A stretch of DNA of 64,000 nucleotides, from NCBI GenBank assembly GCA_937958105.1, contig CALFXJ010000037.1, positions 1 to 64,000 of the forward strand. Direction: 5' to 3'. The first letter of the stretch is position 1. Each line of letters begins with the position of its first letter. Of the stretch, positions 26,849 to 36,263 are shown one piece after another. Origin of the DNA: an uncultured Cellvibrio sp. GTDB taxonomy: Bacteria > Pseudomonadota > Gammaproteobacteria > Pseudomonadales > Cellvibrionaceae. A program made the translations under genes and the position numbers. The notes below the pieces were generated by a model. It searched no databases. It saw nothing but the letters and a program-made list of their open reading frames with translations, and was not told the origin of the DNA.

Positions 26849-27316
26849 ATGTTGTTACGTCTGTGTGCTGTGTTGTGTTGTATTTCCTCCGCCCACCTGA
26901 TGGCTGCTGAATGCCTGGAGCCGTCCCGCCTGAAAGTTCTGGATGCGCAGTATGAAGAGGCGCTGCGCGTGGGAGATACCAAGTTCCTCAATGAATTGCT
27001 TGCCGACGATTATGTCTGGGTGCACAACCTCGCTTCAGACATCGAAACCAAGCCGGGGTTGTTGAAACGTCTGAAAGATCTGGATGAAGTTCCCAAGGCG
27101 CGGGTCAGTCATGATATTACGGCGCATCGTCTGGCGAACACAGTGGTGCTGGATGGGCTGAGTTCTGTGGATAAATACAATCCTGACGGGAAAACCTTTC
27201 GCACGTCCCGCTATCGTTTTATGCGTACCTACGTTGCGCATAACGGGCAGTGCAAATTGCTGTCGGTGCAGACGATGAAAGTCTGGAGCAGTGAGGAAGC
27301 CGGAAAGTTTGATTAG
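26849..27316 (+). CDS. Exported DUF4440/NTF2-like protein
   Basis: A 155-residue protein with a signal peptide (MLLRLCAVLCCISSAHLMA). The rest fits the NTF2/SnoaL-like fold of DUF4440: LDAQYEEALRVGDTKFLNELLADDYVWVHN at the start and YRFMRTYVAHNGQCKLLSVQTMKVW at the end. GGAGAGAG precedes the ATG. Such domains are often small ligand-binding or enzyme-like units with no assigned role; none is suggested by neighbours. Confidence 0.8.
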   Translation: MLLRLCAVLCCISSAHLMAAECLEPSRLKVLDAQYEEALRVGDTKFLNELLADDYVWVHNLASDIETKPGLLKRLKDLDEVPKARVSHDITAHRLANTVVLDGLSSVDKYNPDGKTFRTSRYRFMRTYVAHNGQCKLLSVQTMKVWSSEEAGKFD

Positions 27317-27388
27317 CAGGCGGCGGATCAACCTGCCGCATCGAAGAATGCGGTCGGATCAGTGAGACCTGACCCGACCGCGCGCCGT

Positions 27389-28576
27389 TTACTTGCGCGG
27401 GTACTTCTTGGCCCATTGGGCGTATTTTTTCAGCACTTTATTCGGTGCTGTGGTGAACCAGGCGTAACCATCAAGGCGTTCCTGTGAAACCTGGCCGATG
27501 TCGTAGTACACCGAACCGTCGCGATCACCGAAGATCGGGCGATTGGTTTCCAACTCCACAAAGCGCGACCACATGGGCTCAGCATTGGCATCAGCGGTGA
27601 GGGCCTTATCGCCGCGTTTCCAGCTGTAACCTATGATTTTGTTAGCCTCGTACCAGTCCGCTGCCGCGTGGATCGCAGTGACCAGTTCGGGAGACGGATT
27701 GGGGAGCGTCATCAGAAACTCCAGCATAAATACACTTTCTGCCGTAGAGAGCGAAGGCATCTCATAAGCGCGGGCCTGGGCTGGCTCCAGGGTGGTGGCG
27801 TCATGCTGCGCACCCCAGATGCTCAACGTATCTCCCTGGCGCACCTGCGTCATCAATACACAGTCAACAGCCTTCTTGAGCGAGGCTGCGGCTTTGGCTT
27901 TTACGTCCGCGTTCACGAAGGCGTATTCATCTTTACCGTCAACAACCTTGGCCAGCACTACCATGATGTCGCGCATCAGGGCGTCGTTGTAAGTGATGTG
28001 ATCGTGATACCCACCCACCAGCGGGAAATTCTGCGGCCAGCCGCCGTTGGGATATTGGGCTTCCAGTATCAGGTTGATGGCTTTGTAAAACGCATCCGCA
28101 TAGGCCTGTTTGCCGGTGGCGGTGTAGGCTTTTGCCAGCAGGTCCGCCTGGGTAGTGGTGGCGGCATTGTCGAAAGTAGGGATGTATTTTTTTTCCACAC
28201 CGAAGGCTTCGCCGGGCTGGCGGGGGCGCTGGCTCATATCTGTACGCTTGGACCAGCCGCCGGAAGGAGTCTGGAAGGAGACGAGGATATCGGCGATACG
28301 CTGGCCTTCTGCAGTGGTAAACCATTCAACCGATTGCTCCGGATCAAATCCAAATTCTTTGGTGTAGGCAGGTAGCGTGGGCTCTTTCAGGTCCAGTGCG
28401 GCCAGCTCGGCCTGCATAAAATCATCATCGATTTTTTTCCAGTGTTCGGAGCGAGCGCGATATTCGCTCATGTCCTGAGGTTTGCTGTCAGCGGATACAG
28501 ATTCGGATGGGGAGGTGCAGGCGTAAACACCGACAAGGCTGAGCAGCCCGGCCAGCAACAACGGAAGTTTCTTCAT
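27389..28576 (-). CDS. pelA: Pectate lyase, family PL10
   Basis: A 395-residue lipoprotein (signal ending VYAC, Cys20) with a PL10 (PelA/Pel-15E) catalytic domain. Recognisable parts are TPSGGWSKRTDMSQ, FDNAATTTQADLLA, AQYPNGGWPQNFPL and the late ETNRPIFGDRDGSVYYD, where the conserved Arg is expected. It cleaves polygalacturonate by beta-elimination, probably at the cell surface. The start at 28576 gives the lipoprotein signal; the longer frame to 28615 would bury it. No other pectin gene is adjacent. Confidence 0.9.
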   Translation of the reverse strand: MKKLPLLLAGLLSLVGVYACTSPSESVSADSKPQDMSEYRARSEHWKKIDDDFMQAELAALDLKEPTLPAYTKEFGFDPEQSVEWFTTAEGQRIADILVSFQTPSGGWSKRTDMSQRPRQPGEAFGVEKKYIPTFDNAATTTQADLLAKAYTATGKQAYADAFYKAINLILEAQYPNGGWPQNFPLVGGYHDHITYNDALMRDIMVVLAKVVDGKDEYAFVNADVKAKAAASLKKAVDCVLMTQVRQGDTLSIWGAQHDATTLEPAQARAYEMPSLSTAESVFMLEFLMTLPNPSPELVTAIHAAADWYEANKIIGYSWKRGDKALTADANAEPMWSRFVELETNRPIFGDRDGSVYYDIGQVSQERLDGYAWFTTAPNKVLKKYAQWAKKYPRK

Positions 28577-28877
28577 GAGTGTGCATACCTTTGGGTTTTT
28601 ACTGCCCTGTGACACCCGGGCCCGGCTGTGAAAGACAGCCTCCCACAGGCCTGTGAATCCTGCAGGTCGTGGGACCTGAGTGGGGTTGATGGACAGTTGT
28701 TTTTATGGGAGCGCGGACCAGCCGGCTCTGGTTCTCTCTGTCGTTTTAATGGCGACCTTTGCAGTGTAGCAGCCTATCCCGATTGATGCAGGACTGACGA
28801 AGCGAAGCTGGTGTCGCATCAGTCGTTGCGGCAGAATGCGAGCTTCCTCCGCTAACTTCATCAGGCAAGGAGCCTCC
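28577..28877. other. Divergent region between pelA and the zinc-ribbon membrane protein
   Basis: About 300 bp holding both promoters. A perfect 12-bp palindrome CACAGGCCTGTG (28644-28655), inside a longer imperfect stem (CCCAC...GTGGG), lies upstream of pelA and might be an operator; nothing else supports this. No gene was seen. Confidence 0.4.
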
Positions 28878-30302
28878 ATGGCAAAGCTGTTCTGCAATTA
28901 TTTCCCCGACCTGCCGGCCAACTGGCAGTGCAACCAGTGTCATGCGCAATACAGTGAGCGCTGCATTCCTGCAGGCCACAGCCCTCACTGGGGACGGCGC
29001 GGACCGCGCTGTATCCTGTGTAACACCGAGTTGCGCTATCTCGGTAGTGCCACCGGCGCCAAGCCCTTCTGGCAAATGCTGCCGCACTTCTTTCATTACC
29101 CGCTCCATCTCAACAGCCTGATCGTCATTGTGGGATTGGCCTTGGGTAGCCTGTTGCTGGGCGGCGGCCTGTTTACCCTGTTCCTGTTGCTGTTCGGCTC
29201 GGCGGTGATGATCAAGTACAGCTTCGCCATCATCGAGCAACGCGGCAGTGGTGCGGTGACGCCGCCGGGGCTGGCGGAGGTGCTGACCAGCGATCAGGAT
29301 CATCTGTTTTTAAAGCAGATGGCGGTGCTGTTCCTGATGGGGGTCATCATTGGCCTGGCTTATCAAGTGGGTGAGTTACTGGGCGTGCTGGTGGGTGGCT
29401 TTATCACCTTGGCAATGCCGGCCAGCACTATGTTGCTCGCGGTGGAGAAGTCGGTGCGCCGCGCCCTGAATCCGTTGGCCCAGCTCTCATTGATGATGGC
29501 GGTGGGCTGGCCTTACCTGCTGCTGTGGTTCTGCGTACAGATTATTTCAGCGGGCCCCTACTATGGGTTTGAACTGCTGAGCGGCAGTCTACCGGATATC
29601 CTGCTGTTGCCCTTGTTGGTTGCCATTGGTGTGTACTTCACCTTCGTGCTCTACACCATGCTCGGCTATGTGCTGTTTGAGTATCAGCACGAGCTGGGCT
29701 TTGAATCGGTAGCGGACGAAGAGCCGATGGAGGCTGATGAATTCGAAAAGGCCAAGGCCCTGGGTGAAGTGGCGGTGCTGATTAAAGAAGGCGATTATGT
29801 CCGCGCCCGCACCAGCCTGCGCAAAGCGCTGGACGTGGTGCGCGATGACCTTGAGCTGCACCAGAGCTATCACAAATTGCTGATGCTGCTGGACGACGAT
29901 GATGCGCTAACCAATCACGCAACCTTCTTTGTCGAGCTGGCCCAGCGGAAAAACATGCTGAGCAAAGCGGTGCCGGTGGTGCTGGATGTGCAGACCCGGG
30001 TGCCGGGCTTTCAATTGGATAACCTGCGGCTGGCTCTGGATCTGGCGCGCCTGCTGCAACAGCAGGGCAAACACCGCGCAGTAGTGCGGTTGTTCCACAA
30101 CCTGCATAAAACCCGGGGCAATGACCTCCACCTGCCGGCGGCCTATCTCATGGTGGCCAGGATTTTTCACGAGTACCTTAATGACGATGCCAAGGCGAAA
30201 GCGCTGGTTGAATTTCTGTTGAAGAAATATCCGCAGGCAGTGCAGAAGCCGCAGTTAGTGCAGTTGCTGGACTCGATCAACCGGACAGCGGTGGCGACCT
30301 GA
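28878..30302 (+). CDS. Zinc-ribbon membrane protein with C-terminal TPR region
   Basis: A 474-residue protein with three parts: an N-terminal zinc-ribbon-like segment with CxxC pairs (WQCNQCHAQYSERC and CILCNTEL), six or so membrane helices (about 80-270, DUF4013-like), and a soluble helical TPR-like C-terminal third (AVLIKEGDYVRARTSLRKAL, LARLLQQQGKHRAVVRLFHN). AAGGAG lies before the ATG at 28878. The combination suggests a membrane scaffold, but function is unknown and the family was not recognised with confidence. Confidence 0.75.
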   Translation: MAKLFCNYFPDLPANWQCNQCHAQYSERCIPAGHSPHWGRRGPRCILCNTELRYLGSATGAKPFWQMLPHFFHYPLHLNSLIVIVGLALGSLLLGGGLFTLFLLLFGSAVMIKYSFAIIEQRGSGAVTPPGLAEVLTSDQDHLFLKQMAVLFLMGVIIGLAYQVGELLGVLVGGFITLAMPASTMLLAVEKSVRRALNPLAQLSLMMAVGWPYLLLWFCVQIISAGPYYGFELLSGSLPDILLLPLLVAIGVYFTFVLYTMLGYVLFEYQHELGFESVADEEPMEADEFEKAKALGEVAVLIKEGDYVRARTSLRKALDVVRDDLELHQSYHKLLMLLDDDDALTNHATFFVELAQRKNMLSKAVPVVLDVQTRVPGFQLDNLRLALDLARLLQQQGKHRAVVRLFHNLHKTRGNDLHLPAAYLMVARIFHEYLNDDAKAKALVEFLLKKYPQAVQKPQLVQLLDSINRTAVAT

Positions 30303-30355
30303 GACCTGCCCAGGGAACCGCTCAAGCAGTTCCATGGGCATCCTTCAACGCTTTC

Positions 30356-31780
30356 TCAGCTCAGCTGCAGAAATTTTTTTGCTTTGTCCAGTTGCTGGTT
30401 GCGCTGGTAATACTGAGCCATCTGGTTCAGTAGCCTGCCCAGCGCTGGATTTTCAACCTTGTGGTCCCGGGCGCGCAGCAGGAACTCTTCAGCGGGTTTG
30501 ATGGCGCTGGCCTGCCAGTATTTATAGGCGAGTGCGAGGGATAGATTGCCGGTCAGGGCCGGCGCCTGCGGATGGAGCTGGCGATACTGCTGCAGGATAT
30601 CGTCGATGGTGGATTTCCATTGCGGGTAAGGGGTCTCCCGGACGGTAAACTGTTTTACCACCGCAAAAACCGTCTGATGAAATTCCTTACTCTGTGGCTG
30701 GCTTTTGGCCAGGTCGTAACGCAGTCGCCAGGGGCGCGGGTCGAGCGGCTGTTGTTCACAGGCCTGCCGTGCCAGCATCCGTGCTTTAGGAAAGTCCAGG
30801 GCGGTCATGGCCTGCTGGATGCGTTTAAGTTTCTGTTCAAAGGCATCATCCTGAATCTTCTCCTCCTGAACTTCTGAAAATTCCTCCTGCGTCCGCCGTG
30901 CCAGCAGCATCATGCCGGCCCCTGCCAGCAGACCGCCGATATGCGCCCAATAGGCGATGTTGGTTTCCGTAAAGAAATGGCCGTACAGCTCCTTCGCCAG
31001 CCACAGTGGCAGGATGAACAGGGCGGGCGCCCGGAACTCACCGAAGTAAACGAACACGGTGTAGAAAAAGCGGATCCGACGCAGCCGGTAGAGCGCGAGG
31101 TACATCCCCATCAGCCCGGAGATGGCTCCGGATGCTCCGACAACGGGTATGTAAGAGCCCTGATTGAACGCGAGATGCAACAGGTTTGCGGCCAGCCCGG
31201 CGGCGAGGTACATGCCCAGATACAGCTGGGGGCGCAGGACGGTTTCCAGGGTAAAGCCGAACAGGAACAGAAATACCATGTTGCCGAACAGGTGATCCCA
31301 GCCACCGTGCAGGAACTGGCTGGAGATAAAGGTGAACGGCCGGGCTTCAGCCGGTGTCATGCCGCCTTCTATGCTGCTCAGGCGATTTCGCTGCGCTTCA
31401 AATTCCCGGCGGTGTTCCGGCCAGTCTGCCTGTTCATCGGGTATAGCAATGCTGCCGTTGTTCCAGCCCGCGCGCAGGTAATGATCAAAACCACGGTCAA
31501 AGAAAATACCCTGTCTCAGATAAACATCCCGCTCTGTCGCGCTCAGCTCAGCCAGTTCGTCCTGCACGCCCGGGTGGACCTGCCGGCTGTACGCTATAAA
31601 GTGATCGCGCTCCAGCGTCAGCAACTGGTGCTGTTGATAAATGCGGGCCGCTTCCCGGGCAATATCCGAGTCCCGCCCTTGATATAACAGGAAGACCAAC
31701 AGATTCAGCAGGATAAGGGTGATGGTGATAACCGGCGGCCGGGACCACTCAGGCTTGTTTTCGATGGGGATAATTAACAT
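30356..31780 (-). CDS. Rhomboid intramembrane protease with TPR-like C-terminal extension
   Basis: A 474-residue protein. Rhomboid features are FLHGGWDHLFGNMVFLFLFG, the catalytic Ser in VVGASGAISGLMGMYLAL, and the catalytic His expected in YWAHIGGLLAGAGMM. A long periplasmic loop follows the first helix, and a soluble helical region (about 300-474) follows the last, with FLQLS at the end. The start at 31780 (MLIIPIENKPEW) is the common N terminus of this group. Rhombosortase, the likely processor of GlyGly-CTERM tails, is much smaller, so this is not clearly the partner of the anchor protein at 11.9 kb. Convergent with the gene before it. Confidence 0.85.
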   Translation of the reverse strand: MLIIPIENKPEWSRPPVITITLILLNLLVFLLYQGRDSDIAREAARIYQQHQLLTLERDHFIAYSRQVHPGVQDELAELSATERDVYLRQGIFFDRGFDHYLRAGWNNGSIAIPDEQADWPEHRREFEAQRNRLSSIEGGMTPAEARPFTFISSQFLHGGWDHLFGNMVFLFLFGFTLETVLRPQLYLGMYLAAGLAANLLHLAFNQGSYIPVVGASGAISGLMGMYLALYRLRRIRFFYTVFVYFGEFRAPALFILPLWLAKELYGHFFTETNIAYWAHIGGLLAGAGMMLLARRTQEEFSEVQEEKIQDDAFEQKLKRIQQAMTALDFPKARMLARQACEQQPLDPRPWRLRYDLAKSQPQSKEFHQTVFAVVKQFTVRETPYPQWKSTIDDILQQYRQLHPQAPALTGNLSLALAYKYWQASAIKPAEEFLLRARDHKVENPALGRLLNQMAQYYQRNQQLDKAKKFLQLS

Positions 31781-32287
31781 GGCGTGCGCGATCCACTGCG
31801 ATAAAAGAACCAGCAACTATCGTCAGTGAAGGGAGATTTTTCAAGCATTTTGTGGCGGCTGGAACGGCCTGATTGTTGTAACTGACGGGGGGATGGGGTG
31901 ACTGAGAGGGACTTTCATGCTGTCCAGCAAATAATCAGCTGATGCCAACCCGCGCCAGATCTCACTGTGACGCAGTTACCAAAAGTTCATGCACAAGTTT
32001 ATTCACAGCTTCTGTGGATAATCGCTGTGAATGATTTAATCAGCGCTGTATTTTCGGTGATCAGCGCAGCCTTTTACTTGATCATCCTGATGGGTTTCTG
32101 TGCACCCCGGAAGCCCGCCACCTGGCCTGTGGCGGCGTCTGTTGCTTGCCGTCTGGCTGGCCACCTCTGTTCAACTTTTTTTATTCAGAGGGGCACATTT
32201 TTGACTTCTTGCCGTAGAATAGCCGCCTCATTGCGCCCGCTGAACGCGGGTCGGCTGTTGTTTCTACAGATTCACTTGGGGGACCCG
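31781..32287. other. Long leader region upstream of ppc
   Basis: About 500 bp without a supported gene. An open frame in phase with ppc runs from 31967, but its N-terminal sequence is not like PEPC. It contains the DnaA-box pair (31999-32021) and, closer to ppc, a -10-like TAGAAT at about 32215 preceded by TTGACT too close for a standard pair. The promoter of ppc and that of the rhomboid gene should lie here. Confidence 0.5.
31999..32021. promoter_or_regulatory. Inverted pair of DnaA boxes
   Basis: TTATTCACA (31999-32007, one mismatch from TTATCCACA) and TGTGGATAA (32013-32021, exact DnaA box on the opposite strand) face each other with 5 bp between. A weaker related site, TGTGAATGA, follows near 32026. 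They lie 267 bp upstream of ppc. DnaA could bind here to regulate ppc or to titrate DnaA; nothing else suggests an origin. Confidence 0.55.
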
Positions 32288-34903
32288 ATGTCAAAGCTGC
32301 CAGAAACCCTGCGCGAGAATGTGCGCCTGCTGGGCGAATTGCTGGGCGAAACCATTCACGACCATGAAGGGCCGGAGGTCTTTGCCAAGGTGGAGAGCAT
32401 CCGCCAGCTGGGGAAGGCCATCAACAGTGCCCAGAACGGCGATTCTGCGCCGCTGGTCAAGATGCTGGGCGAGCTGGAGGACAAGGATATCCTGCCGATC
32501 GTGCGTGGTTTTAACCAGTTCCTGAACCTGGCCAATATTGCGGACCTGGAATACTTTTCCAGCGCCGAGTCCGAGCGCGAAGACAGCCTGAAAGCGCTGC
32601 TGCTGGAGTTGCTTGGCAGCCATGGCAAAGACAAGCTGGCTGACGTTATCCGGGACCTGCGGATCGAGCTGGTGCTCACCGCGCACCCGACTGAAGTGAC
32701 CCGCCGTACCCTTATCCGTAAGTATGATCAGATCGTAACAACCCTGGCCGATCGCCAGCGTGGCAACCTGCTGACCTATGAGCAGGACAAGCTGCGCGGC
32801 CGTCTGCACCGGCTGGTGGAGGAGATCTGGAGCACTGACGAAATCCGTACCGAGCGTCCTACGGCTATCGACGAAGCCAAATGGGGCTTTGCGGTTATTG
32901 AAAACAGCCTGTGGCAGGCGGTGCCCGATTTCATTCGTCACCTGGATCGCCTGTGCTGCCACCACCTGGGCCAATGTCTGCCCACGGATCTGCAGCCGTT
33001 CCGCTTTTATTCCTGGATGGGTGGCGACCGCGACGGGAACCCCAATGTCACCCATAAAGTCACCCGTCAGGTACTGCTGCTGGGTCGCTCCATGGCGGCA
33101 GAACTTTACGCCCGCGATGCACAGAATCTGGTAGATGATCTGAGCATGCACGAAGCCAATGATGAGCTGCGCCAGCTTTATCCGGACAGCCCTACACCTT
33201 ACCGCTCACTGATGAATGACCTGCGCAAGCGGATACTCGCTACCGGTGAGTGGGCACTGGCCCGTTATCAGGGCCGCTCGAAAGAAGCGCCGGAAGATCT
33301 CATTGTCAGCCGTAACGATCTGCTTGAGCCACTGTTGCTGTGCTATCGCTCCCTGAACGAAGTTGGCTTGCCGCACATCGCCAACGGCCCGGTAATGGAT
33401 ACCATCCGCCGAATCCACGCCTTCGGTATCAACCTGGTGCCGCTGGATATCCGTCAGGATGGCGAACGTCATGTAGAGGCCATGGACGAACTGACGCAAT
33501 ACCTGGATCTGGGCAGCTATCGCGAATGGCCCGAAGAACAACGTCAGGCGTTCCTGCTGGAACAGCTGACCTGCAAACGTCCTTTGCTGCCTGCCAGCTG
33601 GCCTATGAGCGAGGCAACCGCCGAGGTGCTCGCTACCTGCCGCATCATTGCCAATGAGCCGGAAGAAATTCTCTCCCACTACGTCATCTCCATGGCGCAG
33701 CAGCCGTCGGATGTATTGGTCGTCGCGCTGTTGTTGAAAGAGTGCGGCATGCAGTGGGCCATGCCCATCGTGCCCCTGTTCGAAACGCTTGATGACCTCG
33801 ATCGCGCACCGGTCGTAATGGAGCAGTTGTGGCAGCTGCCCTGGTATCGCGAATACTGCGGCAACAAACAGACTGTCATGATCGGCTATTCTGATTCCGC
33901 CAAAGACGCCGGCAAGCTCTCTGCAACCTGGGCGCAGTACAAGGCGCAGGAAAACCTGGTGGCTCAGGCAGAGAAGTACGGCGTGAACCTGGTGTTGTTC
34001 CATGGCCGTGGCGGCACCATTGGCCGTGGCGGTGGCCCGGTAGAAAAAGCCATGGCGTCGCAGCCGCCGGGTTCAGTCAAAGGCCGTATCCGTGTGACCG
34101 AGCAGGGCGAGATGATCCGCTACAAGTTCGGCCTGCCGAACGTGGCCTTCAATAATCTTTCTATTTATGTCGCTGCAACATTGCGCTCGACCTTATCGCC
34201 CCACGCTGCGCCGAGCCAGGAGTGGCGTGACATGATCGAACGGATGGCCTTCAAGAGCCTTGAAGCCTATCGCAACGTGGTCCGCGGACATCCGCACTTT
34301 GTTCCATACTTCCGCAGCCTGACACCGGAACAGGAACTCGGCCTGCTCGCGCTGGGCAGCCGCCCGGCCAAACGCAAGGCTACCGGCGGTGTGGAAAGTC
34401 TGCGGGCTATCCCTTGGATGTTCGCCTGGACGCAGGTACGCCTGAACCTGCCGGCCTGGCTCGGCACGCGGCAGGCGCTGGAGTATGCGCTTGAAGAACA
34501 TCCCACCATCCTGGCGGACATGATCAGCAACTGGCCCTTCTTCTCCAGCTTCCTTGATCTGCTGGAGATGGTGATTGGTAAAGCTGACGGTCCAATCTGT
34601 GCGTACTACGAACAGCAGCTGGTGCCGGTGGAATATCACACCCTGGGTCAGGAGCTGCGTGCAGATCTGGCCGCGCTGGAAGTCTTGATGAATCGCATCA
34701 AGCAACAGCCGGAACTGCTCAGTGATGAACCCTTGTTGCGTCACTCGCTTGATGTGCGCAAGCCCTACACGGATCCACTGAACTATCTGCAGGCTGAGTT
34801 GCTGAAACGCTATCGCAGCAGCGATGCGATCAGTCCTGACCTTGAGCGTGCTTTGAAAGTAACCATGGCAGGTATTGCGGCAGGTATGCGTAATACCGGT
34901 TGA
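32288..34903 (+). CDS. ppc: Phosphoenolpyruvate carboxylase
   Basis: PEPC (871 residues) carboxylates phosphoenolpyruvate to oxaloacetate, refilling the TCA cycle. Catalytic signatures are visible: VLTAHPTEVTRRT near residue 136 with the essential His, GGDRDGNPNVT, and MIGYSDSAKDAGKL with FHGRGGTIGRGGGP in the second half. The C terminus MAGIAAGMRNTG is typical. The start at 32288 (MSKLPETLREN) has GGGGGA upstream and gives the family length. Confidence 0.97.
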   Translation: MSKLPETLRENVRLLGELLGETIHDHEGPEVFAKVESIRQLGKAINSAQNGDSAPLVKMLGELEDKDILPIVRGFNQFLNLANIADLEYFSSAESEREDSLKALLLELLGSHGKDKLADVIRDLRIELVLTAHPTEVTRRTLIRKYDQIVTTLADRQRGNLLTYEQDKLRGRLHRLVEEIWSTDEIRTERPTAIDEAKWGFAVIENSLWQAVPDFIRHLDRLCCHHLGQCLPTDLQPFRFYSWMGGDRDGNPNVTHKVTRQVLLLGRSMAAELYARDAQNLVDDLSMHEANDELRQLYPDSPTPYRSLMNDLRKRILATGEWALARYQGRSKEAPEDLIVSRNDLLEPLLLCYRSLNEVGLPHIANGPVMDTIRRIHAFGINLVPLDIRQDGERHVEAMDELTQYLDLGSYREWPEEQRQAFLLEQLTCKRPLLPASWPMSEATAEVLATCRIIANEPEEILSHYVISMAQQPSDVLVVALLLKECGMQWAMPIVPLFETLDDLDRAPVVMEQLWQLPWYREYCGNKQTVMIGYSDSAKDAGKLSATWAQYKAQENLVAQAEKYGVNLVLFHGRGGTIGRGGGPVEKAMASQPPGSVKGRIRVTEQGEMIRYKFGLPNVAFNNLSIYVAATLRSTLSPHAAPSQEWRDMIERMAFKSLEAYRNVVRGHPHFVPYFRSLTPEQELGLLALGSRPAKRKATGGVESLRAIPWMFAWTQVRLNLPAWLGTRQALEYALEEHPTILADMISNWPFFSSFLDLLEMVIGKADGPICAYYEQQLVPVEYHTLGQELRADLAALEVLMNRIKQQPELLSDEPLLRHSLDVRKPYTDPLNYLQAELLKRYRSSDAISPDLERALKVTMAGIAAGMRNTG

Positions 34904-34961
34904 TGGTCGTGGCAGAGAGGGTCGTCTATCCTGGCGACCTTCTCTTGTCTCCTCTCTCAAT

Positions 34962-35019
34962 CTTCTCTCTTCTTGCACTTCTCTTCTTTCACTTCTCTTC
35001 TTTCACTTCTCTACTTCCA
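34962..35019. repeat. Pyrimidine-rich tandem repeat before cheB
   Basis: On the plus strand a C/T-rich stretch repeats a 14-bp unit CTTCTCTTCTTTCA exactly twice (34978-34991, 34992-35005), with a changed third copy (35006-35019) and a 16-bp related copy before (34962-34977). The wider pyrimidine-rich tract covers about 34938-35025. It lies in the leader of cheB and may slip in copy number or form unusual DNA structures. Confidence 0.85.
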
Positions 35020-35065
35020 GTTCTCACATGTGGGTGCGCCATCAGCCTATCAGAGAGGTGCAAGG

Positions 35066-36121
35066 GTGCCGTTAAAAAAAATCAAGGTCATGCTGGTGGA
35101 CGACTCTGCAGTGGTGCGTCAGGTACTGATGAGCATCCTGCAGGGGGTTGCCGATATCGAAGTCATCGGTGTTGCGTCTGACCCCATCTTTGCTATGGAA
35201 AAATTAAACCGCGAATGGCCGGATGTCATTGTGCTCGATGTGGAAATGCCGCGTATGGACGGCATCACTTTTCTTAAAAAAATCATGGCAGAGCGGCCGA
35301 CGCCGGTGGTGATCTGTTCGACGCTGACGGAAAAGGGGGCGGAGACCACACTCCAGGCGCTGTCGCTCGGTGCAGTGGATATTATTACTAAACCGCGCAT
35401 GGGACTGCGCGGTTTTCTTGAAGAGTCCGCAGAAAATTTCATCATGGCGATACGCGCTGCTGCCCATGCCCGGGTCGGTCGTGCGCGGGTGAATCCAAAT
35501 CCTGCACCACTTAAACCGCCTGCCGCCGCTGCAGCGGTTATGCCTGCTGGCGCCATGGCACAGACCACAGAGAAAATTGTTGCCATAGGCACATCCACCG
35601 GAGGCACTCAGGCGCTGGAAGCTGTTCTGGTGGCTTTGCCCCGCGTATGTCCCGGTATCGTCATCGTGCAGCATATGCCGGAAAAATTTACCGCACCCTT
35701 TGCCGAGCGACTTGATAAGCTGGCGCAGATACAGGTGCGCGAAGCCCGCCATAATGATCGCGTCATTCCAGGGCTGGCGTTGATTGCGCCCGGAGGGAAA
35801 CACATGCAACTGAAACGCAACGGAGCCTATTATCACGTAGAGGTGCTGGACGGTCCGCTGGTGAATCGGCATCGTCCTTCAGTGGATGTACTGTTTCGTT
35901 CTGTTGCGCGATTCGCCGGTAAAAATGCCACCGGCATCATCATGACCGGGATGGGCGACGACGGCGCGCGGGGACTGCTGGAGATGCGCAACGCCGGTGC
36001 GCGCACTATCGCTCAGGATGAAGCCACCTCGGTGGTGTTTGGTATGCCTAAAGAAGCCATTAACCGCGGTGCCGCCCAGGAAATACTGCCTCTGGGAAAA
36101 ATTCCTTCGGTAATTATCTGA
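35066..36121 (+). CDS. cheB: Chemotaxis protein-glutamate methylesterase/deamidase CheB
   Basis: CheB (351 residues) has an N-terminal receiver domain (phosphate-accepting Asp58 in VIVLDVEMPRMDG, plus VDDSAVVRQV) and a C-terminal methylesterase domain with Ser in GTSTGGTQAL, His in IVQHMPEKF, and Asp in TGMGDDGARGL. It removes methyl groups from chemoreceptors when phosphorylated by CheA. The start is probably GTG 35066, which begins the receiver properly; the frame is open further upstream through the pyrimidine repeat. No other chemotaxis gene is nearby, so this is an orphan copy, perhaps for a type IV pilus or alternative chemosensory system. Confidence 0.92.
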   Translation: MPLKKIKVMLVDDSAVVRQVLMSILQGVADIEVIGVASDPIFAMEKLNREWPDVIVLDVEMPRMDGITFLKKIMAERPTPVVICSTLTEKGAETTLQALSLGAVDIITKPRMGLRGFLEESAENFIMAIRAAAHARVGRARVNPNPAPLKPPAAAAAVMPAGAMAQTTEKIVAIGTSTGGTQALEAVLVALPRVCPGIVIVQHMPEKFTAPFAERLDKLAQIQVREARHNDRVIPGLALIAPGGKHMQLKRNGAYYHVEVLDGPLVNRHRPSVDVLFRSVARFAGKNATGIIMTGMGDDGARGLLEMRNAGARTIAQDEATSVVFGMPKEAINRGAAQEILPLGKIPSVII

Positions 36122-36263
36122 TGAACCAGACCATTGAAGATATGCCGCGAGGAACTCAATAATCATCCATGACAAAACCGCATCGTTATTGTCATAGTGG
36201 CTGGCAGGCATCAATAATGTAACCAATGTGCCATCCACAAGACATGCGTCCGGTAGCCCTGTG

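Noticed and set aside
30356..31780. Rhombosortase for the GlyGly-CTERM protein
   Set aside because: The protein is far longer than rhombosortases and has a TPR-like extension, so it is called only as a rhomboid protease.
31967..32287. Longer N terminus of PEPC
   Set aside because: The added sequence is not PEPC-like and crosses the DnaA boxes; the ATG at 32288 with a ribosome site fits.
31999..32308. Replication origin
   Set aside because: Only two good DnaA boxes, no AT-rich unwinding repeats, and no dnaA, dnaN, gidA or mnmG neighbours.
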